Of a stretch of DNA of 37,860 nt, positions 31,070 through 37,824 are shown piece after piece. Position numbers and translations under genes: made by a program. Each line of letters begins with the position of its first letter. Positions within the stretch are counted from its first letter, which is position 1. This DNA is from a virus. Where the stretch lies: IMG/VR virus record IMGVR_UViG_3300023281_001371, positions 1 through 37,860 of that record; one strand, given 5' to 3'. The notes beneath the pieces were generated by a model. It worked only from the letters and a program-made list of their open reading frames with translations. It was not told the origin of the DNA and ran no database searches.

Positions 31070-32480
31070 GTTGCTACTAAACGATTCGGAGGGCTTTGAA
31101 TGGCCCAAGGATTCAATCTTCTACGCCTTGGGGTCAGATGGCCTCTATCTGGGACGTAACAACAAGTTCTACAAGAGCCTTATCAAGACTAAGGGTGGGC
31201 CAGGAGAACTGGAACCCCTCAAGGCTTCGCTTCGTCCACGATTCCCGAAGATCCCTCAAGAGATGTTTGAGAGGGTTGCGGGTTTTTTCGCCGATGTGGG
31301 GGAGCTTCACGACGCTGAATCGCAATGCTTGTTCTACTGGAATCCGACTGATGAGAAAGTCGAGGTTGTCGTTCCTGAGCAGAAGACGACCAAGAAAAGC
31401 TACTCAGTCAAGTATGAGCAACCGATTGATCTTCCCCACGAGTGGTTGCTGTTCGGCGATGCTCACAGCCATGTTCATCTGTCAGCGTATTGCTCTGGAA
31501 CTGATATAGCTGATGAAGAGCACTTTCCAGGCTTGCACTTCGTCTTTGGTCATATGGATCAGGATACGATTCAACTCCATTGCGAAGCGGTCGTAGATGG
31601 TTCAAGATTCACTATTGATCTTGACCACGTGGTAGAGGGGTTCGAGGGCTTCTTGTTCGACTATCCTAAGGAGTGGATGGAGCGGGTTGAAGTTATCGAG
31701 TATTCCTATCACTCGGTGTACGACGGCAAGAAGTATGGTGGAGGCGGTTTCAGCGACCACTATGGGGGTGACTTCGGGTTCGGAGGCTCAATTCCTCCGC
31801 TGGATATTGACCCACCAAACTACAAGCACGAGTGGCGAACTCCAGAGTCGCAAGGATGCCCTCCGTGGCCGATGGGGAAGTACGACTCTCCTGAGTGGAA
31901 GAAGATGAAGCGTCTCCGCGATGCTTGGATGGAGAGGAACGATCCTAACACTGAGTATAAGAAGGAGCGTGAAGAGTATTCAGAGAAGCGACGAGCCGCT
32001 TATGCCGCCGCGTTGAAGAAGCAGCATCAAGACGAAATCAATGATGCCCGCACAGCTGCTACTGACTCAGATGCTGACGCTAGTATGGGGTTCAGCCAGG
32101 CGTATGAAGACATGCTTCAAGAGGATGCTCTTATAGGAGATTCCATTGATGTGGATGTGAAAGCTGAATGGGAAGCGCTAGCTGACGCTTTTGATGGAGA
32201 TGACCAGCCACTAACTGAGCAAGATGATGATCTTGACATGGATCTTCCCGAAGATATCATGAAAGAGCGGGAGCTCGCACTCAATAACCTGGCTGAAGAC
32301 AAGCGGTATCTTGCCGAGCTGGATAAGAAACTGAAGAAGGCCAAGGCCAAAAAGAAGAAGGCCAAGGCCAAGATTCGAAAGAAGCAGATCAGGAAGGTCG
32401 CTCCTAGTGACAAAGAGAAGAAGAAGAAGAATACTTCGTCAAAGAGGGAGATCACCCGCTGGGGTACAGGATCCAAGTAA
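31059..32480 (+). CDS. JAB/JAMM metalloprotease (putative deubiquitinase-like)
   Basis: 473 residues. A textbook JAMM motif lies at His136-x-His138-x7-Ser146-x2-Asp149 (HSHVHLSAYCSGTD), with a candidate general-base Glu at 82 or 87. This motif binds zinc and hydrolyses isopeptide or Ubl-C-terminal bonds. Beyond the domain (after about 260) is a long charged extension with acidic stretches and Lys-rich coiled coil (LKKAKAKKKKAKAKIRKKQ). Since the Ubl already ends in Gly, deconjugation is likelier than maturation. Confidence 0.85.
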   Translation: METKLLLNDSEGFEWPKDSIFYALGSDGLYLGRNNKFYKSLIKTKGGPGELEPLKASLRPRFPKIPQEMFERVAGFFADVGELHDAESQCLFYWNPTDEKVEVVVPEQKTTKKSYSVKYEQPIDLPHEWLLFGDAHSHVHLSAYCSGTDIADEEHFPGLHFVFGHMDQDTIQLHCEAVVDGSRFTIDLDHVVEGFEGFLFDYPKEWMERVEVIEYSYHSVYDGKKYGGGGFSDHYGGDFGFGGSIPPLDIDPPNYKHEWRTPESQGCPPWPMGKYDSPEWKKMKRLRDAWMERNDPNTEYKKEREEYSEKRRAAYAAALKKQHQDEINDARTAATDSDADASMGFSQAYEDMLQEDALIGDSIDVDVKAEWEALADAFDGDDQPLTEQDDDLDMDLPEDIMKERELALNNLAEDKRYLAELDKKLKKAKAKKKKAKAKIRKKQIRKVAPSDKEKKKKNTSSKREITRWGTGSK

Positions 32481-33299
32481 ATGAAGAAGCCGCCGGTTCC
32501 TAACCCGGAGCTCCTCGACACCGTCAAGATCATCGGTCTTGGCGGGGTCGGGGGGCTGGTGGGTCGATATCTATTCCAATTCATGGCGTCGTTTGATGCC
32601 CCAACTCGCTTGGTGTTCATCGACGGCGATTCGTTCGAACCCAAGAACGCGCAGCGAATGTTCTTCTCAGAGGAGGGCATGAAAGCAGAGGTCGCAGTCA
32701 AAGACATCTTAGCCCTCGTTCCTGAGTCAGGCGTCAGTCTTGAGTCAATCGAGTCGTACGTCAACAATGACAATATCAAGGATCTGCTGTTCGATGGTGA
32801 AGTCATCATCCTTGCAGTCGACAATCATGCAACTAGGAAGCTGGTTAGTGATTACTGCTCCAAGAACCTCAAGAACTTCTGCTTGATCTCAGGCGGGAAC
32901 GATGGAGCTGGGGAAGATGCTGAGGGTTATGAGCTGCGAGGAACATACGGGAACGTCCAAGTCCATCATCGTAAAGACGGTGTAGACCAGACGCCTCCGA
33001 TTACAACCTTCCATCCTGAGATTGACAATCCAGCAGACAAGTTGCCTGATGACTTGGATTGTGTTGAGGCCTTGAAATCAACGCCTCAGATTCTGTTCGC
33101 GAATATTGCAGCAGCGTCTGTGATACTCAACGCGACATGGCTTTATAGCTGTGAATCGCTCCACTATCCGGAACTGTGCTTTGACATCTTTGACGGTGTC
33201 ATGCGGCCGGTTCCACTACCCTGTATAATCAATGACAAAGACTACAATGACAAAGACTACAAAGAAAGCAAAGAAGAAAGTACGCAAGTCGCGAGCTAA
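32481..33299 (+). CDS. ThiF/E1-like Ubl-activating enzyme
   Basis: 272 residues. Nucleotide-binding IIGLGGVGG is at 17-25. The family contacts VFIDGDSFEPKNAQR (Arg59), AVDNHATR (Asp114, Arg119) and Cys194 in DDLDCVEAL follow, then PQILFANIAAASVI. This matches the ThiF of PRTRC cassettes. It should adenylate the Ubl C-terminal Gly and carry it as a thioester. It begins right after the JAB stop (no gap). Its 3' end overlaps the ParB-related gene by 68 nt and contains a 15-bp tandem repeat. Confidence 0.88.
   Translation: MKKPPVPNPELLDTVKIIGLGGVGGLVGRYLFQFMASFDAPTRLVFIDGDSFEPKNAQRMFFSEEGMKAEVAVKDILALVPESGVSLESIESYVNNDNIKDLLFDGEVIILAVDNHATRKLVSDYCSKNLKNFCLISGGNDGAGEDAEGYELRGTYGNVQVHHRKDGVDQTPPITTFHPEIDNPADKLPDDLDCVEALKSTPQILFANIAAASVILNATWLYSCESLHYPELCFDIFDGVMRPVPLPCIINDKDYNDKDYKESKEESTQVAS
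33231..33260 (+). repeat. Tandem 15-bp duplication in the E1/ParB overlap
   Basis: AATGACAAAGACTAC occurs at 33231-33245 and 33246-33260. It encodes NDKDY twice at the E1 C-terminus and MTKTT twice at the ParB-related N-terminus, giving two possible starts (33232, 33247) for the latter. Probably a slippage duplication. Confidence 0.85.
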
Positions 33300-34167
33300 A
33301 ATTCATACCGAGCCGTCAGTGGCTATTGTGACATTCACTCCTGAAGAGTGTATGATGCATCTTGAGGCAGCTGAGGCTGTGAACGCAAACCCGCGACCGC
33401 TTAGTCAAGTGAGGGTCGCGCAATATACTCGTATGCTCCAAGAGGGGGATTGGGAGTTCAACGGCCAGTCAGTTTCGTTCGACAAGAACGGGCACCTGGT
33501 CAACGGCCAGCATCGGTTCTGGGCTAGCGTTGAAGCCAATCGTCCCATCACAACCGTCGTCGCCTACAACGTCGAAGGTGCGCTGTTCACTGACCAAGGA
33601 GCGAAGCGAACCGCTAGGGATGTCTTGAAGGATCGTTTCGGTGCAGTTACTGGAATGGCAGTCACGATCTCCCGCGCTGTTATCTCTGAGAGTCGTTGCG
33701 GCCTCTACAGAGCTATCGCTGGCGGTCTTAGAGAGGCAAACCCCCACATCAAAGAGGTTTGTGAGCGCATTGAGACCGACCCTCAAATTGTCAGGAGCGC
33801 AGAACTTGCCCGCAAGGGATTCACAGGGATTGCTCCTAGCAGCGTTATAGGCATCGCGCATTACTTCGCAACGAAGACTTGGGGAGCCAAAATCTCCGAT
33901 GAATTCCTTGAGATCATGAGGACGGGGGACGCGCCGATGGGCTCTCCGCCTAGAACGCTACGCGAGCGTCTTATGCGAACGCGTGAGTCGTTGCCTCGTA
34001 CTGATGTCCTCGCGTTGACTATTCGTGCTTACAACCTCTTCGCTAGAGGGAAGGACTGGAAGAAGGCTGTTCTCGCTGGCAAGAACGCACAGAAGTGGAA
34101 CGCGAAGTCTTACCCCACGTTCATCCCGATCGCGAAAGCGCGTCATGGCCGCAACAACTATGCGTAG
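33232..34167 (+). CDS. ParB/Srx-fold protein, ParB-related
   Basis: 311 residues. After a basic N-terminus (about 1-24), the core has the ParB-like pattern: NPRPLSQVRVAQYTRMLQEG, then FDKNGHLVNGQHRFWASVEA, then FTDQGAKRTARDVL. The rest is helical. Phage proteins with this core are common and may act as nucleases or nucleotide-using enzymes. Here it directly follows the ThiF gene, echoing the ParB-related, ThiF-related cassette. The ATG at 33232 overlaps the E1 end; 33247 is an alternative. Confidence 0.75.
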   Translation: MTKTTMTKTTKKAKKKVRKSRAKIHTEPSVAIVTFTPEECMMHLEAAEAVNANPRPLSQVRVAQYTRMLQEGDWEFNGQSVSFDKNGHLVNGQHRFWASVEANRPITTVVAYNVEGALFTDQGAKRTARDVLKDRFGAVTGMAVTISRAVISESRCGLYRAIAGGLREANPHIKEVCERIETDPQIVRSAELARKGFTGIAPSSVIGIAHYFATKTWGAKISDEFLEIMRTGDAPMGSPPRTLRERLMRTRESLPRTDVLALTIRAYNLFARGKDWKKAVLAGKNAQKWNAKSYPTFIPIAKARHGRNNYA

Positions 34168-34182
34168 AACGCTAGGAGTGTG

Positions 34183-34683
34183 ATGCCGAAATCAAAAGGT
34201 TTGTTGAGTGACAGCAAGAAGCACAAGAGTCACGAGTCCAAGTCTGGTACCTACTTCGATGGTACGCCAAAGAAAGTTGAAGGAGAGTTCTCTGCTAAAA
34301 TCGTCCAGGCGAAGATAAAAGAGATTCTCTGTCGATGCTATCCACTCAAGTGGTGCTCACAGATAAGTCTGTGGACGCAAATAGCAGGTCTCACACCAGA
34401 GAAGCGTCCAAGTCAGATGAAAGGTACGCCTCAGTTTTTGCTCTACAAGAGGATGAGTAGTTACTTGACCTCGATGCAGAAAGCTGGGCTTGCTATATCA
34501 GAGCGTTGTGGGAGCGAGAATGATTGGAAATGGCATACGTCCATGCCCTTCATTACTGAGGAGGCTGCTGATGCTGCCACAGTCAATGTAGTTCTCAACA
34601 ATCAGCCAGCCACCTTCACTATCACAGGTATGCAGATGACTGATGCTGGTGTTGAGTTGGAAGGAACTTTGACCACGAAGTAG
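34183..34683 (+). CDS. Hypothetical protein after the Ubl cassette
   Basis: 166 residues from ATG 34183 (AGGAG four nt upstream; a GTG at 34180 would be too close). The N-terminus is Lys/Ser-rich. The middle region (about 45-100) is helical and basic with IKEILCRCYPLKWCSQISLW, possibly a DNA-binding domain. The C-terminus is β-rich. No family is recognised. It lies 15 nt after the ParB-related gene, so it may share its transcript. Confidence 0.55.
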   Translation: MPKSKGLLSDSKKHKSHESKSGTYFDGTPKKVEGEFSAKIVQAKIKEILCRCYPLKWCSQISLWTQIAGLTPEKRPSQMKGTPQFLLYKRMSSYLTSMQKAGLAISERCGSENDWKWHTSMPFITEEAADAATVNVVLNNQPATFTITGMQMTDAGVELEGTLTTK

Positions 34684-34729
34684 TCATGAAGGCTTGTAGA
34701 AATCACAGTAAGCCCCTGCTATGTCGAGT

Positions 34730-34827
34730 GGGGGGTAGGGGGTTAGCCCCTACCCCTACCCCCAAAACCCAGCAGCGGCCAACGCAGGCCCCCTGCTGGC
34801 CCCGTTATAGGGGGTGCCCAGGCCCCC
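34730..34827 (+). other. Three consecutive G/C-rich hairpins
   Basis: GGGGTAGGGG-type arms at about 34731-34742 pair with CCCCTACCCC at 34747-34756. CCAGCAG (34769-34775) pairs with CTGCTGG (34793-34799) and encloses GGCC/GGCC. GGGGG (34810-34814) pairs with CCCCC (34823-34827). There is no T-tract, so this is not a standard terminator. It fills the 162-nt gap between 34683 and 34846 and may be a processing or regulatory RNA structure. Confidence 0.6.
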
Positions 34828-34845
34828 AAGCCCCTGGAGGGTCTC

Positions 34846-35019
34846 GTGCCTAAATGGATCTGTGTCAAGTGCGGATGCAATAGTTCGACTGATGGGAGCC
34901 CCTTCACTGAAGGGCGCGACCCCAGACCTCTATGTTGGACCTGTCGCTACGAAGAGGCAGCTGACTACGTACTCAGAAAGAACGAGAAGCTCTACAACAG
35001 GTTACAAGACAATGACTGA
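34846..35019 (+). CDS. Small zinc-ribbon protein (GTG start)
   Basis: 57 residues from GTG 34846, behind GGAGG at 34836-34840. It has a four-cysteine ribbon: ICVKCGC, then LCWTC. A helical tail follows (YEEAADYVLRKNEKLYNR). The frame differs from a longer, less plausible frame that covers the same DNA (34814-35317). Function unknown. Confidence 0.65.
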   Translation: MPKWICVKCGCNSSTDGSPFTEGRDPRPLCWTCRYEEAADYVLRKNEKLYNRLQDND

Positions 35020-35317
35020 GCTCGAAGGAGGAGACTGTTTCAGGGTTGCTGCGAACCTGACGCTACAGCTCGGTGATCGCGCGCGATTGATACATGGGCA
35101 GCCAACGCTCACCCGTCCGCCCTACATCAAATACGATCACGCATGGGTCGAAGTAGGGGATGAGGTGCTAGACCTCTCTAATGACAAAGCATACGCGATC
35201 TCGCGCGAGCTCTACTACGCAGTTGGGCACATCGATTCAGAAGAGAGTGAAAGTTACTCGTCTGAAGAAACCCGCTCACAGTTACTCGAACACGAGCACT
35301 ATGGCCCGTGGAAATGA
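35012..35317 (+). CDS. Small hypothetical protein
   Basis: 101 residues from ATG 35012, overlapping the zinc ribbon stop by 8 nt. The pattern (GGDCFRVAANLTLQLGDRAR ... YDHAWVEVGDEVLDLSN) resembles small phage or bacterial domains in which Cys, His and Asp recur in papain-like order. That Cys-His-Asp arrangement (Cys9, His in YDHAW, Asp in LDLSN) could be catalytic, but this is speculative. Confidence 0.55.
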   Translation: MTELEGGDCFRVAANLTLQLGDRARLIHGQPTLTRPPYIKYDHAWVEVGDEVLDLSNDKAYAISRELYYAVGHIDSEESESYSSEETRSQLLEHEHYGPWK

Positions 35318-35319
35318 AT

Positions 35320-35334
35320 GCATGTAGGTATAAT
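35320..35334 (+). promoter_or_regulatory. Promoter-like motif GCATGT-AGG-TATAAT
   Basis: Near-perfect copy of the recurring motif, with the same AGG spacer as the cassette promoter at 27919. It is 21 nt upstream of the gene at 35355. Confidence 0.65.
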
Positions 35335-35354
35335 TGCCTATTAGGGGTGTGTAA

Positions 35355-35657
35355 ATGGGCTATCCGCTAGAACTCCATGATGATGATTGGCGCTCACGTT
35401 GGCTCGTCTTTGAGAGTTGGCGCTGCCTTCATCGCGTTGCTGAGATCGCTTGGTGGGATGACAGCGACAAGATTCGCGGCGACGGTGTCACAGTCTGTGG
35501 GACTGAAGGCTTCCTCATGATGCCTGGGATCATGTCAAGGATGGGTCTACGGCGCTGCAAGAAATGCTGTGATATGATGGGCGTTCCCTCCGGTGAAGGC
35601 TCACCTTACAATGAAGGGGTGCGCAGCCTTGAAGAACAACCAGTACTGCCGAAATAG
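35355..35657 (+). CDS. Small Cys-rich hypothetical protein
   Basis: 100 residues behind a promoter-like motif. It contains EIAWWDDSDKIRGDGVTVCG and a late RRCKKCCDM cluster that could bind zinc together with an upstream Cys. Function unknown. Confidence 0.55.
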   Translation: MGYPLELHDDDWRSRWLVFESWRCLHRVAEIAWWDDSDKIRGDGVTVCGTEGFLMMPGIMSRMGLRRCKKCCDMMGVPSGEGSPYNEGVRSLEEQPVLPK

Positions 35658-35666
35658 GCTCAATAC

Positions 35667-35933
35667 ATGTGGAATTCAACGCTGATACATGTGATTCAGG
35701 ACATGAAACCTGAAGAGTGCGTTTGTGCTTGTGAAGCGGCGTCGACTGGTTGGGCTGGAGCTTCAGTTCTTCTTGGTTTCTTCTTTCTTCTTGGATTCAT
35801 CGTATACATCGGTTCTACATCGGTTCGAAAACCTAATGGCAAAAGCAGTCACTTGTACCCGCAGACTTCAGTTCTGCGCCGGTCATCGCGTTCACAAGCA
35901 CGAGGGCAAATGTCGCGCGCTACATGGACATAA
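35667..35933 (+). CDS. Possible small membrane protein overlapping queD
   Basis: 88-residue frame with one hydrophobic segment (about 30-50: ASVLLGFFFLLGFIVYIG). Its last 33 codons overlap queD in another frame, which is long for this phage. The N-terminal half, up to the membrane segment, is the more credible part. Confidence 0.35.
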   Translation: MWNSTLIHVIQDMKPEECVCACEAASTGWAGASVLLGFFFLLGFIVYIGSTSVRKPNGKSSHLYPQTSVLRRSSRSQARGQMSRATWT

Positions 35934-36309
35934 TTATGTTGGCTATTTCACTGCCCAAGCGAAGAGCGTGGGCCAGATGGAAGGCAAACATCTTGATATT
36001 CTAGGCAGGGTCATTGATTTCGGCGTCTTGAAAGAACGCATCGGCGGCTACATAGACGAGTTCATTGACCACGGATTCATTGTTTGGATTGAAGACCAAG
36101 AAGTGATTGAGGCACTGAAATTAGTCCTGAATCAGAAGGTCTACATGATTAGTGAGAATCCGACAGCAGAGAATATCGCAAAGCATCTACTCGACGACAT
36201 CTGTCCAAAAATCTTTGAGGATAGCCCGATTGAAATCATTGGGATCGTCTTAGAAGAGACTGAAAACTGTTTTGCTGAAGCTAATAATGCAGAGGCGCGA
36301 GCGACATGA
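35836..36309 (+). CDS. queD: QueD, 6-carboxytetrahydropterin synthase
   Basis: 157 residues from ATG 35836; an upstream start at 35725 is less likely. The zinc ligands His17 (FCAGHR), His30 and His32 (CRALHGHNY), and the catalytic Cys26, follow the QueD order. The enzyme converts dihydroneopterin triphosphate to 6-carboxy-tetrahydropterin, the second step after FolE. It lies 23 kb from queC/queF/dpdA. A promoter-like motif at 35320 is upstream. The next gene starts in its stop codon (ATGA). Confidence 0.88.
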   Translation: MAKAVTCTRRLQFCAGHRVHKHEGKCRALHGHNYVGYFTAQAKSVGQMEGKHLDILGRVIDFGVLKERIGGYIDEFIDHGFIVWIEDQEVIEALKLVLNQKVYMISENPTAENIAKHLLDDICPKIFEDSPIEIIGIVLEETENCFAEANNAEARAT

Positions 36310-36446
36310 GAAGCTGTTGGTGTAGATACATCAAGAAGAGAGTGTGGTCGAGTAGACCAATGAGGCCAAACTGGGCCGCTCTCTCAGCCCCTCGCCAGGT
36401 TCCTCTACCAGCTCCAGGCTATCCATCCTATTCAAATCAACCATGA
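36306..36446 (+). CDS. Small basic, Pro-rich peptide
   Basis: A 46-residue frame starting in the queD stop (ATGA). The N-terminus is basic (MRSCWCRYIKKRVWSSRPMR) and the rest Pro-rich. It is kept because of the coupled start; function unknown. Confidence 0.4.
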   Translation: MRSCWCRYIKKRVWSSRPMRPNWAALSAPRQVPLPAPGYPSYSNQP

Positions 36447-36459
36447 GAGAGGTTAGGAG

Positions 36460-36633
36460 ATGAATCAAGTGGCCGCTGATATTTGGGTTGTGATTACGAC
36501 AATCATGGCGATTGCAGTCTTCTGGCATTTTGAATCTTTCAAATCTACAGTCGCGAAACAGCGTCTAGCATTCATTACAACCGGGCTGCTCGTCGCCGCA
36601 GCAATCTTCATTCTGAATCTAAATCATGAATAA
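36460..36633 (+). CDS. Small two-helix membrane protein
   Basis: 57 residues after a GAGAGAGG run 7-14 nt upstream. Two hydrophobic helices, about 7-22 (DIWVVITTIMAIAVFW) and about 36-53 (LAFITTGLLVAAAIFIL), flank a basic loop. It overlaps the next ATG. Possible holin-like or envelope protein; unproven. Confidence 0.55.
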   Translation: MNQVAADIWVVITTIMAIAVFWHFESFKSTVAKQRLAFITTGLLVAAAIFILNLNHE

Positions 36634-37009
36634 AGAGCGAGCGTTGAAGTGGGCTGACGCCCTCGAATCTGGTGAGTATGAGCAGGGTACTGGAACTCTC
36701 AGAGCAGGCGATCAGTACTGCTGTCTAGGCGTTCTCTGCGACCTCTATCACCGCGAGACGGGTGACGGACGCTGGGCAGCGCATCTCAATTCGGCTGTGA
36801 ACTTGTATACTTTCATTACTGACGGTTCCTCCGCTTCTGGCTATGACCCGCAGAAAGTTAGAAATTGGATAGATCCTGACCGTGAAAGTAGGGATGGTTT
36901 CATTCAAGGGCAACTCACCGCAAAGCAGGGTCGTTTCGCTAATCTGAACGATAACAAGGCAATGTCATTCAAGGAAATCGCAGCAATAATCAGAAAGGAA
37001 GTCGAATGA
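36626..37009 (+). CDS. Conserved small phage protein (CCLGVLCDL type)
   Basis: 127 residues. The pattern KWADALESGEYEQGTGTLRA, then YCCLGVLCDLYH, then FANLNDNKAMSFKEIA is common in phage proteins of unknown function. The first codons overlap the previous membrane gene and the last overlap the next ATG (ATGA). Confidence 0.65.
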   Translation: MNKERALKWADALESGEYEQGTGTLRAGDQYCCLGVLCDLYHRETGDGRWAAHLNSAVNLYTFITDGSSASGYDPQKVRNWIDPDRESRDGFIQGQLTAKQGRFANLNDNKAMSFKEIAAIIRKEVE

Positions 37010-37422
37010 ATAATGGATTCAGCATATCGGGTCCGCTCCAGAATATGAGTTCCGATGAGCGAATAGAGGCTGGGTTTGATCTACTCGCTAACATATTCAA
37101 CCTCAATCATCTCTTTCATGATGATTTCAAAGAGGCTGAAGCTATGTTCGGCATTTATATGTCGATCATTGAAGCCGGAGCTCAGCAGCTCACTGAGACC
37201 GTCGCTGAGACTGTCGCTGACCCGCTAAACCCAAAGAACAGGGCTCAGATACTAGGCCTGGCTAAGGAGATGGTCGTCGAGTGGACTTGTCCTGAGGACT
37301 TGAAGGACTTTGAGCACTATTTCACTAAGGCGCGAAAGATAGCGATGAAGATTACTGAGGCCAAAGACATCATCAACAGCGCCGAACCCAAACCCCGCTT
37401 TGACCCCGCTTGGATGAATTAG
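37006..37422 (+). CDS. Helical acidic hypothetical protein
   Basis: 138 residues, mainly helical, starting in the previous stop (ATGA). It includes LFHDDFKEAEAMFGIYMSII and a C-terminal amphipathic helix. No motif is recognised. Confidence 0.5.
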   Translation: MNNGFSISGPLQNMSSDERIEAGFDLLANIFNLNHLFHDDFKEAEAMFGIYMSIIEAGAQQLTETVAETVADPLNPKNRAQILGLAKEMVVEWTCPEDLKDFEHYFTKARKIAMKITEAKDIINSAEPKPRFDPAWMN

Positions 37423-37431
37423 GAGTGGCTA

Positions 37432-37668
37432 GTGCTAGAAGAGCTGAGGACCTTGAATCAAATGATCTCGGGCATGAAAGGGCTCGAGAAATACCACAAA
37501 CGCGGTCAGAACGCCAGCACTATCAAGAACGTACTCAAGCTCTTAGAAAGCATGAAGACTGATATGATGGAGACTATGACCAAGCAATTAGAGGACGCTC
37601 AAATCGACAATCTATTGTTCGACAAGAAGAAACCCAAAGACATCGCAGACCCTGATGAGGAATGCTAA
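37432..37668 (+). CDS. Small coiled-coil-like hypothetical protein (GTG start)
   Basis: 78 residues from GTG 37432, with AGGAG 7 nt upstream. It is rich in Lys/Leu heptads (LKLLESMKTDMMETMTKQLE). Coupled to the next gene (TAATG). Function unknown. Confidence 0.5.
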   Translation: MLEELRTLNQMISGMKGLEKYHKRGQNASTIKNVLKLLESMKTDMMETMTKQLEDAQIDNLLFDKKKPKDIADPDEEC

Positions 37669-37823
37669 TGAGCCTTGAAGCAGTAGGGATACGGGCCGTT
37701 GATACTGCCCCCTTGTTCGAGCTAGTAGAGGAGCGGACATATGGTGTAATCGTCGACTTGATTGACGCGACAGAAAAGCTGGTCTCAGAGCTTGCAGTTA
37801 GGGAGAGAATGCCTGAGAACTAG
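37668..37823 (+). CDS. Small hypothetical protein
   Basis: A 51-residue frame starting in the stop of the previous gene. It is acidic and helical (LFELVEERTYGVIVDLIDAT). No motif is recognised. Confidence 0.5.
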   Translation: MSLEAVGIRAVDTAPLFELVEERTYGVIVDLIDATEKLVSELAVRERMPEN

Positions 37824-37824
37824 C

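Noticed and set aside
32117-32824. 235-codon minus-strand frame across the JAB/E1 junction
   Set aside because: Ser-rich antisense of Lys/acid-rich coding sequence; both sense genes are well supported.
33224-33229. TATAAT just before the ParB-related gene
   Set aside because: It is inside E1 coding sequence, lacks the ACATGT element and -35, and the hexamer is easily found by chance.
34814-35317. 167-codon frame spanning two smaller genes
   Set aside because: GTG 34846 (with GGAGG) and ATG 35012 give two coupled frames; the first half of the long frame is the shadow of the zinc-ribbon gene.
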